A stretch of DNA of 64,000 bases, from NCBI GenBank assembly GCA_030737875.1, contig CM060910.1, positions 66,472,501 through 66,536,500 of the forward strand, given 5' to 3'. The notes under the pieces were generated by a model. It was not told where the DNA came from and searched no databases. It was given only the letters and a program-made list of their open reading frames with translations. This document shows, one piece after another, positions 35,927 to 49,212 of this stretch (position 1 is its first letter; the number at the start of each line of letters is the position of its first letter). Source of the stretch: Allium sativum (lineage: Eukaryota > Streptophyta > Magnoliopsida > Asparagales > Amaryllidaceae). Made by a program: the position numbers and the translations under genes.

Positions 35927-36088
35927 TATGCTATCATACATGATTGAGGCCAATCCTTTTATGCTATCATACATGCTTGAGGCCAATCCTTTTATGCTAT
36001 CATACATGCTTGGGGCCAATCCTTTTATGTTATCATACATGTTTGAGGCCAATCCCCTTATGCTATCATACATGATTTGAGGCCAATA
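35927..36088 (+). repeat. 33-bp minisatellite, 5 copies
   Basis: Units of tgctatcatacatgcttgag plus gccaatcctttta recur from 35929 with a 33-base period. Because 33 is a multiple of three, a spurious minus-strand frame with repeated MYDSIKGLA arises (35906-36127). Confidence 0.93.
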
Positions 36089-36294
36089 TGTTGTCATATT
36101 ATTCCTGCTATGTTGACTCGCTTTCACTTGCGTTGGGAATACGTCTTGGGTAGTTTAGGCAAACGTGAGATGGGCTATGAAATTTAACATGAATTAAGTA
36201 ATGGGACAAGGGGCACAAGTGTAAAACGTGGACTTTGCCGTAGCCTAAATTGGACATGAACATGATAAGTAGGAAAACATGAAAGTGGCCAACT

Positions 36295-36490
36295 CGAGGT
36301 TGGGTTGAGTTTGTAGCATAAATCTGCCCGGAACCGCCCGGCAAATCCAGTAGCTACAGACAATAGGACCCAATGTGAGAAGTTGGTCATATCGCGCTAA
36401 AAACCCGAGGTTAGACTAGGTTGTGGTGTAAAGCTGCCCGGACCCGCCCGACGTAACCAGTAGCCACAACAAAGTCTAATGTGAGAGGTT
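36295..36490 (+). other. Tandem hairpin modules of solo LTR b
   Basis: Module 1 (36295-36386) pairs TTGGGT with ACCCAA and TTGTAGC with GCTACAG. Module 2 (36405-36490) pairs TTAGACT with AGTCTAA and GTTGTGG with CCACAAC. The loops read tgcccggaaccgcccgg and tgcccggacccgcccg. Confidence 0.75.
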
Positions 36491-36689
36491 GGGATGCATT
36501 AATTTACTTAATGCCACATGATAAGGTTAAGTTAGTTTGACTAATGGCACTTAACCGATATGACATGAATGGGTAGGTTAAGTAAGGCCGGACTTGATTA
36601 CTTAAAGACACTTAACCATATAACATGATTAGCGGATGAGTTAGTTTAACCTAAATGGGATGATAACACCCGACTGGGATAACGCGATG

Positions 36690-37060
36690 CGTGGTAGAGT
36701 TAAGTAAACCCGCAAGAATGATACTTAACCAATTATAAATACGACTAGTGGACGGGGTTAAGTTAACCTACACTTAACCAATCCGACTCGGTAATTTAAT
36801 GGGGTTAAGTTAACTTACACTTAACCAATCTGACTTGATGATTTGATAGGGTTAAGTCACGGACCTCTTAAATATACTTAACCAATCCGACTCGATAATT
36901 TAATGGGGTTAAGTTAACCTACACTTAACCAATTTTACTCGGTAATTTGATGAGGTTAAGACAACCTATACTTAACCAATCTGACACGGTAAAATTTGAT
37001 AGGGTTAAGTTAATCCATACTTAACCAATCTGACACGATAATCTAGGGTTAAGTCATGAA
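36690..37060 (+). repeat. Degenerate tandem repeats with TTAAGTTAACC
   Basis: Units of about 50-65 bases contain ggggttaagttaacctacac, ttaaccaatc and tgactcggtaatttaatg. Arms ggttaag and cttaacc within each unit are complementary. Confidence 0.8.
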
Positions 37061-38015
37061 CGTCTTGATATACTTCACCAAATTGATACATGGTTTATAG
37101 GGCTAAGCCTTGAACTTGAATACTTAGCCAATTTTGACATGATTCGTAGGCGGGGTAAGTCATGAACTCGAATGACAACACTTAACCCATTAGACAAAAC
37201 CCTAGTTCAGGGGACTAAGTGGAAAATCGTAGTTAATAAGCATAACGGGAAGGGAAACTAAGTGATAAACCTTAGTTAAGGATAACTAAGTAATAATTCT
37301 TAGTCAAGACAATTGGACCAGTTCACAAATAGATGAGTAACCTGATACGGTAGGTCATCGTTTAAAATGAACTCACGAGGAGGAGCGAATGTTTATCTGA
37401 CTTAGATAAAGGCTCCAGCGAACTGGGTGACGAAGCGGTAGCTTCAGGGGACGTGAGGGTACTCTTGGTATCCTCTATGAGGTTGCAGATGATCCTCCTG
37501 GGCTCACAGAGGTTAAGGTCTGCGGTAGAACAACCAAGGGTATGCCTTGGTTGTTGTGCGAGCAACCTAAAGACTGGGGTGGATTAGCGTGGAGTCGGCG
37601 ATATCTAGTTTAGCCCTGTGATAGCACATCGTCGACTACCTACCATCTTTAGTCAATCGTGTACGTATGCAGAAAGGAAGAGAACTCCCAACAGACCATA
37701 TACTTGCTATCTAGTTATGGGTGAGGTTGGCCAATAGGAAAGTGGGGCATGGATGGTCGGACTATAGTTCTCGTGCATGATTTTCTTGGATTGCCTTTCA
37801 GTAGTTGTGGGAGGGGTCACGTGGGACCATAACCACCGGTAGAAAAACAGACCTTAATATCTGCATCGGCAGGTAACCTAAAGCTCCCGACCGAGTCCTG
37901 TATTTCTTGATTAGCCCTGGCACGGGACTCGGATGGCACATTGAGATACATGTGCATCTAGACATGGAAAACGATTCATGATACATACGTGGGAAAAAGG
38001 GGCATGGTTGACGGG

Positions 38016-38115
38016 TAGCGTAATCCCTAGCGGTCCTAGGTGGCTTAAACCCAAACCGAGTTACAAAAACGTTTAGTAGGTAGCGTAATCCCTAGTGGTC
38101 CTAGGTGGCATAAAT
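38016..38115 (+). repeat. Two direct copies, ggtagcgtaatccctag type
   Basis: ggtagcgtaatccctagcgg with tcctaggtggc is repeated about 67 bases apart in solo LTR b. Confidence 0.85.
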
Positions 38116-38396
38116 CCTAGCCGAACATTCGAGAATTCATAGTAAGAAAATACAGCTAGATCAAGGGTGACAGTCCAAACGATTTCAAGGATAATGGAAC
38201 TACGTTGAAGTAGTATAGAACTACGTGAGGAAGCCCGTAGGATTTACGGCAAAGGACTAAACATATACATGGAAAGAAACATACGAGTTGGGAAACCCTA
38301 CATTAGGTTGACATCGACCATTTCATTGGGCAAGGGACATTTTGTAGCTAACACATGACACGGGTTGGGATACTAGTACGGAAGGTGCAGGGCAAA

Positions 38397-38505
38397 TATA
38401 CTTGATAGAACCTTGGGGTGTTATACTCGATAGAACCTTGGGATGTTATACTCGATAGGACCTTGGGATGTTATACTCGATAGAACCTTGGGATGATATA
38501 CTTGA
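38397..38505 (+). repeat. 25-bp minisatellite, 4 copies
   Basis: Units of atactcgatagaaccttggg plus atgtt. It lies in solo LTR b. Confidence 0.9.
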
Positions 38506-40233
38506 TTCATAGTGACTGTAGTTTATCTTGATACAGTAGTTCATCCTGTTACCTTGGTTTAGCTTGTCTATCTTGTCATCATCCTTATGTTTACTTTCAG
38601 TTTATGCATGTCATGTTACCTTTACCTGTTTTTATGCTGGAAGTAGATAGGACTTACCAGTCTTTATGACTGACCCCGTTTTCTTTCGCCTCTTTGTCTT
38701 CCGTTTCCCCCCCAGGTTTTCAGGGAGGAAATATTGTTATTTAGCTCGGACTTCTTCTGCTTCAAGGTCATCATGTATGGCTTGGATTTTTCTTGGCTAT
38801 GGCTGCTTTCCCGTTTTACTTGGGGAATAATTTATGATTGTGGTTTTATGCTTCTTTAACTATTGCAAGGTAGGTTTCCAATGTAATGGCTTTTAAAGGC
38901 ATTTTGATGTAAAAGGCTTTAGACCTTATAATTTTATGAGGTAATGAAATTTGGTTTTTCTTCCGCTGTTTTATATGTTCTGTCTTGTAATATTTCTGTG
39001 CATGTTTACCTAGATAATACTCCACCAAAGCCAGTGCATTCCCTTTGTGAGTGACCCTAGCGGAGATGGGGTGTTACATTCACCGTATTAAGTCAAGTTT
39101 GGGTCTGAGTGAAGAATGGATTCGTGCTAGGTATTGAATCTCGCTGCGTAATCCATTTCATTCTTATATATATATTCCAACGTTTCAATGGCCTCGGAAG
39201 GTGAGTTTCCCTCACTCATAGACTAACTTTTGATTAAGCGAATTAAATATTTGATATGTTAAATGTAATGTTAGGTTGTTCTAGAGATGGTTTGCAATGT
39301 GATTGTGCACATGCGACACATACACTACCCCGTTACATAACATATATGAATGTGATGTTGTGTTTGTATTGTTCTCACCTTGCATGTTCCCTATATATTT
39401 AAAAGAAAATCACCAGGGGTTGAAATGATACACACCCGGGTAATTTGTATAGATTTGGAAAAATTAAATTCGAATTGGTTTGGGATGCGGATTGAAATGA
39501 TAAATAACCGAGATTCGAATATTGCTTTAAGGCGAATTGAAATGATACATATCCATATCACTTGACTATAGGATAGAAAATTATATACGGACGTTGTGGT
39601 CAATAAAAATCTATTTTTAAAGGGGTACAAGTACGTATCGAATTTATAAAGAGATTTTGTAATGGAATTTTTGAATAAAGGAAATGTGGGGGAAAATTTC
39701 TCAAATTAAATATTAATCATGTTTTAAATTATGATATTTAAATTTAAAATATATGGACTAATGTTGTTTTAAACAAGATTTTAATCTGTTGATTATTCTT
39801 AAAATACGGATTTATGACAGCTAAAATACCTAATTCCATAAAATATTTTAGTTAAAGGATTTGGTTTTTTAAGTTTTACCACATTTCCATTTTTATGTAG
39901 ATTGATGTAGTAAATTTATAAATTTAACTTGAAAGGATCTAATGCAATTTGAATATTGCATTAAGGAATTTAGTCAAATCTATTTTGAAATAATATTTGG
40001 AAATATTTCAAAGATGCGAGCTGAATTTAATTCAAACCAGTAAAAAAAGGAAATTGATTTGAATCAGAAAAGAATGGTTTGAAATAATTGAATCCTAACC
40101 AATAAGTGGGAAGTCAATGGGATGAGAAATGAATGAAATCGAACTTGCGAAATACAGATTCAGTTTGGATTGGATCATGTTACTGAATCAAATTATATTT
40201 TCCCTTATTACTCGTTTTTGACCAACTACTTAT

Positions 40234-40237
<4 letters not shown>

Positions 40238-40268
<31 letters not shown>
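40238..40268. repeat. (AT)n microsatellite
   Basis: About 15 AT dinucleotides, just left of the element E boundary. Confidence 0.9.
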
Positions 40269-40271
<3 letters not shown>

Positions 40272-40294
40272 TTGGCTATATTAAATCTATAAAT

Positions 40295-43200
40295 TGAAAC
40301 CACCCAAACTTCCCCTTTCGGGAAAGCCCGAATAGAGTTGAGAACAACACTCATCGGAACAATAACAACAGAACATTTCATTATTATTACAACAATTACG
40401 TCAGAGTACAAGAATATAATAGAGTATGAATAAATAATATACATTGGAAAATATCAGAGACTTAAATTATATTTAAATAGCAGTGGAAAAATAATACAAA
40501 ATACAAATGAAAGAAATACACGGATACAGAGCTTTACGAATATCGCTTCAGCTGTAAACAAGGATCCTGTGAATATAATATTTGCAATACCAAAACTACT
40601 AGCTGCCCGTGTGGAAAATAGGGGCACCCAGAGTTAGGTTAACAAAATAAACTCCAGGTCAGTCATGGGATTGGTGTGAGAACTAAAAACAGTTATTAAC
40701 TTCTTTACTTTAAAAGTTGAGAAATCACGGGACCACGCCGTATAACACGAAACAGGTTTACTCCACATGAATCTTAGTTTAAATTAAAACAACGTAATAC
40801 TTTTTAAAAAATGAAGTTATTTTAAGACTCAGGTCCGATGACATAATGCAACGCAAGCCGGAGGATAGAGTTTTCTCTTATAATAGCCAAACATGCTTGA
40901 TACGCTATAAAACAAATTATATTGATATTATTATAAGTGTACAGTGTCAAAAACAACTTCAAATATAAATGTATCAATCATAGACGGCATGGGTACCATA
41001 TCATGTCGCCATACTAGTTCTACAATCAAAACCGCACAATGTCGTATTGGAAGTTGGATTTCCATCTATGAACTAAGGCAAGGGATCGTCCTTACCGAAT
41101 TCAAGACAATCTAGCCCATGTCTCAAGACTCAGACTCAGGTGAGCCCTTAGGAGTGTCAGGATCGGTCCACACATATGTTAGTGGATTAGTAATTCTTGA
41201 ACAATACGTTTCCTCGCCCTATGGGGCATAGATCAAGAGCCACTAGGGACTCAAATCCGAGGTACTTCGCTTTCCATCATCCATATAAGTAAAAATGTCT
41301 GGGCTTTATACCATGACACCACTTCTAGCTAGAAAGAAATGCATGTTCTCTCTGGGGTCCTTCTCCCGTTTCTGGTTCATACCGGGGTGTGCAGCTCGCG
41401 AATCAACGCTATACACAGAGCTATGCTAATTAAAGCTGAGCTTTGATCATCAACCACAAGGCTCTACTTTTCAAAAAAAAGCCTTAATCATTTGCATCTT
41501 GGCATGCCACACTGACAATTCACACCATACAACTGATGTCTATCAATATATTATCTCTAAGCTCGTACGTCTCAGAGTAGGGCATTAAGCAAGAGAACAA
41601 ATTCTCCGCCACCAAACAGATATATATATTTAATAGAAATCAATTAGCATAGAATAAAATCCAATGTCAAACAAACATCCATTTACTAGTTCGTTCTAGG
41701 TCTGAACGAAACCGGAGGCATCTTATTCCTCGTCCTATATGGCCAATACAGGAGAGAGGTCCTCGCATATCCGTTGATCTCCAAGTACGTCTAGACGATC
41801 ACCACTTATTACCCTGTCTTGGGTGTACAACCCAATCAAGACATCAGTAATCATCCAAACGATGTGAAGAACGCCAGCCTTCAACCACCGTCTTTATCTT
41901 AGACTTTTAGTCGTTGTAGTAATAATTCAGAATGGGTTAAACCCGGTCTTTCTGAATAACTCGCGTATTTTATAAACAATAATCAAGTGCTATAAAAACA
42001 CATCACACGCCTCATTCCAATTAAGAATATCCTTTTATTCAAAAATTCACATTTTTAGGGAAGGGTTCCCATTAATTTTATCAAATATAAATTCTTTTAA
42101 ATTTATTCTTAAATCTTCCTTTGGATATCAATTTCAACAAATTTTATTAACTAGTCGGGATTATCGAACCTTACCACAATAATCATTTATTATTTTCCCA
42201 TCCCAATCTATTCATCCCATGGAGCAAAACTTATAGCACTCCATATCTAAAACCCACTGTGTTCTGGGTAAAATTAATTACCCTTTTATGTTCAAATCTA
42301 ATTGAAGATTTAACTATCGCCTGGAGTAAAACTGGTGGTAATCCATTCTCGATCATTTCATGAATTCAATAAATTTAATTTTCTCATTCTAATAAAATTA
42401 AAGACTCAATAAAACTCTAATTCAGCTTTAATCTCAAAAATCATTATTTAATGATTATTCAAGTTTAGGAAATAAATCCTATCTTTGACTGGGTTAAAGA
42501 ACAAATGTTATTTAAAACATTGTTCATGATAAACCGAAATCATCTTCCATTAACTATGGAATCCTCACGAAAATCATAATAGTATATAGTCGATATAAAT
42601 TCCCGCATTAGACCAATAATACAAATGAAATAGCGACAAGGCCTTTTAAATTCCATAAATAGTAGCGGTATCCATAGAAGCTCATCTCGATTATTACCCA
42701 ATCAATTTCCATTCAATTCTAATTTAATAAATTAAATTAGGAAAACTTTACTTTGGAAAATTTTCATTAAATCTTAATAAAAGATTTATAAATTCCAAAT
42801 TATATTTTCACTGTAAATTGGGTTAAACAACAAATGTCGTTTAAAACACAGTTCACGATAAACCAATAATCAACTTTCATTTTAGTTCCAATTAAATATT
42901 AGTTAATTGGTAAATTTATCTAAATCTTAATTTAAAGATTTATTCTTTTCTCAACTGGGTTTAAGAACAGTGTTATTGAAGACGTCATTCACGACAAACC
43001 CAAAAATCCAATTTACCATGTTTAATTCCAATTAAATATTAATTAATTGGAAAACTTCATTAAATCTCAATAAAAAGATTTATTCTTTTCTCATCGGGTT
43101 TAAGAACAGTGTTACTGAAGACACAATTCACGACAAAACCAAAATCCAATTCGACATTTAAAAAAAGGCTCTGAATAGAAATTATATCGGCTTATATTCA

Positions 43201-46200
43201 ATATCAAATTTTGAAATCAACAAATATCGCATTGGGAATAACGATAAATATATCTTCCAAATTCCTCTACAATATCTGTATAATCACATAATCCAATATC
43301 GAAATATTCCGAAGAAAATTTCGATTCAAATCTATTCCAATTCATATATTAGAAATTTCTGGTTTTATTAAAACCCTTTATAAATCCAATTTATTTATTT
43401 AAAACACTGGATTATTATTCTAGCTCGTTTTGACAAAAAAAATATTTTTATCTTTACAGATTTGAAAATTTTCATCCAAAATCTTTCCAAATCATTTATT
43501 ATGATTTTACATAATTTTTCCCTTATTTTTAATAATTTTATTAAGGCCCTTATAGTCAGCTTCCATAAACGGTCATCAAACTGCACTTACAACGACCTTT
43601 TCTAAAGTTGATTTGGACATAATTCCAAATCCAATCATTAGATTTCAAATATCTTATAATCGTTGGAAAGCTCTCTTCGATATGAACCCAACGGTTCAAG
43701 TTTTAGGAGAATCCAACGGTCGGATCTCCCATTACATTAATTTGAAGTTAATCATCGAAATTCGCGAATGGTCGCTGCGCGTTCTATTCTGGCCATTAAA
43801 TATATATATTATATATATAATATATTTCGTTGATTTCATTTAACACGTATTTTATGAATCGTTTTGAATTTGATCTAAAGACGATTCCCACTTCATTTTC
43901 AATTTTAAATCAAAATTGAATATTCTATATCATTAATATATAAATGATTATATTTCAAAATATCAGATTTTAAAATCATTTTCTTTTCGATATTCATTAT
44001 AAAAATGGATAAAATCGATATAAATATCGTTCGCGTCAAAATGGCGCATATCTAACCAATACAACTTCACATATTTCAATATTTCCTTGTCGATCCAAAA
44101 TCGGACATCAAAATCGGATTTTAATCCTTTATTGAATATTATTTCGAAATATTAGTTATTTTAAAATATTCTTTATTCTTTTTCTCAATTTTAAATATTT
44201 TTTATTTTTGAATCGGAATGCGACTTAGTCAATTACCATATAATTTCAGTTATATGGACTCCATACATTGCATGTTTGTAACAATAACGATAAATAATCA
44301 TCAAACAGTCCATTCACATCCAGAGTGAAATTTTACAATTGTGTGAGCATTAAAATAAATAAATAATGCTCATCACAGACTGTCAATCCATCGACTGACA
44401 TACAACTAAATATTGGGACTAGTGTATGTCAAATATCATCCCAATACCCGTGTGGGGTTTTCAAACAACAACAGTTTATTTAAATAAATCATTGGTTAAT
44501 AAATTTAACCAATTCTAATTCAGTTTGAATTATTTTCTATTTAATCAATTTTCATTGTTCAAATTATAAATGGATATTTATAATTTAATTTCACTATCAC
44601 ATTAATATTAACACTATTTTTCATATGTTAAGCATTTCACCATGACAAACAACTCATAATACAATCAATTTAAATTATCCATGGTCTGTGGACGAGGAAG
44701 GTGATCTAGCAGGTACCATGTACAATTTATAATGATTAAACTGATAAAAAACTATACTGGAAATTCTATATATTTCTCAGTTATGAAAATGGATAAATAA
44801 CTGTGTAGAATTTTTAGTGAGGAGTTCTCACCTTTGGTTTCCACTCCGTCAGTCTTTAGCGGACGATGGTTTTGATTCCGTTTTGGCTCCAGTCGGTTCC
44901 ATTGCAGTCTGTTCCACGCGGTTTATGTTGAAAATCACATTTTTAAACAACGATCTTTATAAATAAAAATCCCATTTTTATACCGCGTTATTTCATTTAA
45001 AAATCATGCTATTTACATTTTTAAAATCAATGCAATATATAAATTAAAAATCATATTTTTAATTTGAAACTACTTTATAATAAAAATAACATGTTTATTC
45101 TAAAGCAATTTCATTTTAAAAATAACACATTTTTAAATCAAAGCTATTTCATTTTTAAACTATGCTATTATATTTTTAGAAAAAGTCATTTATAATAAAA
45201 ATTCTATTTTTATAAATTCTATTACATTACAAAAATCACATTTTTATTTGATGTTTATATTTATAATACATTAGCTATTTTTATTTATAAAACACTTTCT
45301 AATTTTATTTATAAAAATATTTGCTAATTGTATTTATAAAACATTTGCTAATTATATTTATAAAACATTATATAATTATTTAAAATAATTAATTTACATG
45401 ATTATCCTTAATCAAAATCTAGCCGCCCTCTCATCTTCTTCTTCACGTACAGGCATGATCGAATTCGAACCCAAAAGCTCCAATTCTTCATTCCAAAATC
45501 ACACCTGTCCAAAAGCCACCATAACCCAATCAAGCTAGTCCACCTTGAAGCCCCTTCTTCCACCTTCTACCGCAATGAATGGCCTGACGCTCGGCCTCCC
45601 CAAACCTTCCAGAACAGTGTTCAAACGACAGCCCTTTGGGCACCCAAAACTCGCGAAAAACTTGATGGAAAATAATCACGACCGTATCATTTTGAAGTCC
45701 TTAAAGTTCTCCACAATATTTGCTTAGAAACTTCGATTCAATCTTTAATGATTTGAGAATGGATGAGGATCGAAATTGGAAGGTTCATGGCCATTAAAAG
45801 CTTCTGGCGGTGGCTGTTTAAAACGAGAAGTAGGGTTTTCTTTTTTCTGATTTCTTATTGGCCCGGACTATTTATAATAAATTATTTAATTTTTCTTTAA
45901 TTCAAAAAAATACCCTCTTATTGATGCGAACTCCAAATCGAACCCAATGACTATCGCCCCTAGCTAAATATCCTCATTCCGAACACAATGAGATATGTTC
46001 GGTAAGTCAATTCGACTGTTTCGATCAGTTTTCATTAAAGTTAAAATATAAATCCATATATATTAAATTAAAGCGTACATTTTAATTTACCGGTGCCACA
46101 TACTAACTCCAAAAATTACAGAAAAATTACGTCTAGCTTTGTTTTGACGATACGGTCCTAACAAAACTAATTTTATTAAATTTGGAGACCGTTTGAAAAA

Positions 46201-46703
46201 TGGCCATTTTCTGGTCGATCCAATTCAACTGAAATTGAAAAAACGCGTTTTCTTTTGCCACGCTCACATATTAATTCCAAAAATTATGAAAATTGGAATC
46301 TAGCAATAATTTGACATTCGGATCCAACTGAAGTGGTTTCATCGAAAACAAAGGTCGTTTGCAAAATGGCTATTTTTATGGGCCATATATTATATTAAAA
46401 TATATATAAATTCCATAACGACTATTCTAAATTTTAAACTGAACATAACTTTCAATTTAAAAAGTGAAGTCTCAGTTTCTTACATTCGTTGGAAAAATAT
46501 TGTTAATCACATTCTAATATTTCTTGTTTCGTCCAATTCTGACTTATATCGAATTTTGTATATTAAATTGAAATTTGAAATCGAATTTTCAAACTACCGC
46601 GCCATTTCAGGCTTGTTTAATAGTTAAAATAAATTTATTTGTTCTAACTTCATTTAAAATAAATTTTTAGTCATTATTATTTAAAACAAATTATTTTAAA
46701 TAT
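40295..46703 (-). repeat. 3' LTR of element E, main part
   Basis: The left edge tgaaaccaccc is the minus-strand LTR end (...GGGTGGTTTCA), matching tgaaatgaccc at 56927. It contains the minus-strand TATA site (45872-45888), GTGAG-N5-CTCAC (44817-44831) and the palindromic U3 motifs (46160-46370). The LTR's first 70 bases are at 55787-55856, beyond the nested insertion; the aatat copy at 46699-46703 is the target duplication. Confidence 0.85.
45872..45888 (-). promoter_or_regulatory. LTR promoter (TATA box), element E
   Basis: The minus strand reads ttattataaatagtccggg, equivalent to ttataaatacccc in element A. It lies ahead of the leader region at 45440-45860. Confidence 0.55.
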
Positions 46704-47249
46704 TGATGTGCTCGTAAATGTGCACATTTATATTCAAAAATTTATTCTTATTTTAATTAAATAAATAACTTAACTGGCTATTTTTACATGTTTTAAACCA
46801 AAAACCTAAAATTATTAAATAATCATACATTCATCTTCATATTAGGAAAAAATGGTCATTTGTGCATGCATTAATTTTTGAAAACATCTGCTTGTTCATT
46901 TTTCATGTTGTTTTGTAGGAAATTGGCTACAAATACAATTGGGTTACATGATGATATGCATGCACAAAATGAATACAAAGGAATTGGAGATGGAAATAAT
47001 TCATGCATTAATTAGTGGAGGAACCCACCCACTCTCCCTCTTTCTTTAATAGAGCTATTAGTGGCTAATGTGTTGGCTTATGGAAACAATTAAAGGCCTC
47101 ATGCAATTTACATGACTCATTAATGGATGGAAACAAAATAAAAGCTTCAAGAAGGGGGTACTTTGGGGAGTTCCCAACAAAAGTGATTAGGGTTTTAGGG
47201 TTTCAAACATCTATATAATAAAATCCCTTGGTAGGACAAACCAAGAGAC

Positions 47250-48560
47250 AAAGAGCGGTTCAGATTAAATATAAGGTTGGATAAAGAGTGGTTAGGATTT
47301 AGCCAGTTGTCTGCTCTCCGCCTAAATTAAACATCCACTAAGTCACTATCTCGAAGATCGTGCTCCACTCATTTTCTTCTCCAAAATTTGATTCGGCCGT
47401 TTCCATTCCATCTCCCACAGATCTCTTCTTCCATTAAGTTTCGTTTCAGATCTATTTAATTTGTGGACCCTGTCAAGGTTAGATCTTTTATTTTCCTGTT
47501 TTTCCCGATTACATGAATCCAATGTGATAGGGATACATTTTCCCCATATTAATTATTCTCATTCATCTAATATACCTAATTTGTTGTTATCTAGACTTCA
47601 TCGAGTGGTGGAATTTTAGCCCAGTGTATTGTATCTTCTTTAATTTCAAGTTAACGCAAATTGGTTTTTCTTTAATTTTAGTTCGCTGTGCTTTCAGACT
47701 TCATCTTAGTTTCTCAATAACTAATGATTTCCTTTACAAAATTGGTATAGATCCTTGTTTAAGCGTGAATGGGAATGAAGGGCTCCAGAAATATATCTTC
47801 TATCGAAGATCTCAGTTTCAGGTTTGATATCGCAAATTGTTTTTTCTTTTTCTAATATATCAGATCTGCTATTTAATTTTGTTACAGAGTTATTTGTTTC
47901 CAATTTTTCCTCCGTGTACAACCGAAATGGAATTCGTATTTTGATTTCATAAAGCAAACTGAATTACACAGTATTCCTATAATTTATTCTGATTGTGCAT
48001 ATCTCCATTCTAATCTTTAAAAACCAAGCTAATTTGTTTCTGCGTTGCAATTCAAGTTAAAAACATAATATAGTATTATTACCTGTTTTTCACTTTTGAT
48101 TCCAGCAATGTCTCTTTAAAAGAGATCAACCAATACCCCTTTTATGGGTAAAGGAATATCATTTGATGGGTACTTATCCAAATGAATCCCAGGGTTTTCA
48201 GATCTGAGCAATCATGGCACCATAGATTCAAATTCATCTGCATATTCAAAATCAAATCCATCCACAACCTGCACCGACAAAAACCCCTTTGCTTTACACG
48301 TTCCAGTTAAGTTCTTTAAGGTTCGATTTATCTTGCTTTGGCTGAATTTATGTTTTATTTCCAGTTTAAGTTCGAAGCCTTTTTGAATATTGAACTGGCA
48401 CACGATGGATCGGGTACGCTCCAGATTGAGTTTGTTTTTAGTGTCACTAATTTTTTATCCATTGTCTTTTCAGACGATCGAGTAATCAGATGAGGAAACT
48501 GATATTGGGTTGACCAAGCTTATGGCTTCTTTCTTCTTTTAAAGGTGCTGCAGCACTTCT
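47250..48560 (+). other. Possible captured transcript pieces inside Helitron
   Basis: A UTR-like start (near 47250-47480: ctccactcattttcttctcc, ccatctcccacagatctctt) is followed by short stretches bounded by acceptor-like (ttatctag, tgctttcag, ttgattccag, ttttatttccag, gtcttttcag) and donor-like (cag/gtttga, ttaag/gttcg) signals, for example 48107-48198 and 48366-48410. No frame longer than about 65 codons exists and no protein is recognised. It could be a captured gene's UTR and decayed exons or a non-coding RNA. Confidence 0.25.
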
Positions 48561-49150
48561 ATTTCTAATGCATATTGCTTTAAATTGGACTTTACATTAT
48601 CATGAATACTATATATATTTCCAAAGCATCATTTGTCACAGATAAGATCTAGCAGTTTCGTTACTTTTAACCAAGGCACTTGACAGTTATTTATGAAATA
48701 TTCTTTACCCCTTTTCTAATTTTGTATGAATCAACAGACCAAGTGGTATATAAGTGAAAGAGTGAGTGCAAAGAGAAATACAGTTAAGGTATTTATTGCA
48801 ATAAGACGTAACAATCAGTGTTCATTGCTTTGATAAAGCAATAATACATCACTTCTATTTCTAAGGCATATTGCTTTAAATTAGACTTTACATTATCATG
48901 AATACTATATATATTTCTAAAGCATCATTTGTCATAGATAAGATCTAGAAGTTTCGTTACTTTTAACCATGGCACTTGACAGTCGTTTATGAAATATTCT
49001 TTACCCCTTTTCTAATTTTGTACGAATCAAACAGATCAAGTGGTATAGAAGTGAAAGAATGAGTGCAAAGAGAAATACAGTTAAGGTATTTATTGCAATA
49101 AGACATAACAATCAGTGTTCATTGATTTGATAAAGCTATAATACATCACA
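48554..49150 (+). repeat. Tandem duplication, 296-bp unit, two copies
   Basis: Copy 1 starts 48554 and copy 2 starts 48850, both with cacttctatttctaa. They are nearly identical (ggcacttgacagt and gagtgcaaagagaaatacag in both). It lies in the Helitron interior. Confidence 0.92.
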
Positions 49151-49212
49151 TTTAAGTATTGAAATTTTGTAGCATAAATTTTATTGTTGATTGCATTTAT
49201 CTTGCATCACGT

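Larger units (their letters stand above)
35586..38715 (+). other. Candidate leader intron in solo LTR b
   Basis: Donor TTT/GTAAGTTCTAG at 35586 and acceptor at 38714-38715 after a pyrimidine run and seven C residues. The length would be 3130 bases. It encloses the minisatellites and hairpin modules. Confidence 0.45.
34858..39078 (+). mobile_element. Solo LTR b (family 1), complete, 4221 bp
   Basis: TGTAACAACCTG ... GGGTGTTACA, with perfect target duplications ttcac at 34853-34857 and 39079-39083. There is no internal region, so it is a solo LTR. It keeps the conserved U3 block (gggttacgccgttgcgttcg), a perfect E2F-like palindrome, a GTCGAC array, TATA box, donor, minisatellites, hairpin modules and a poly-C acceptor. 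It is longer than LTRs a and c because of expanded minisatellites. Confidence 0.95.
32830..40294 (+). mobile_element. Family-2-like LTR fragment, split by solo LTR b
   Basis: It starts TGTAACGAACCGGTAATTT at 32830, a good match to the LTR starts in this window (TGTAACAACCCGGAATTTT in element E). It continues to 34857, is interrupted by solo LTR b, and resumes 39084-40294. The resumed part has the GTGAG-N5-CTCAC signature (39201-39215) typical of family-2 LTRs. It is cut at 40294 by element E, whose target copy would be taaat (40290-40294). The remaining LTR end would lie beyond element E, outside the window. The middle part is not readily aligned to element A by eye. Confidence 0.5.

Noticed and set aside
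35906..36127. Minus-strand frame with repeated MYDSIKGLA peptide
   Set aside because: It results from a 33-bp minisatellite whose length is a multiple of three; no start context or conservation.
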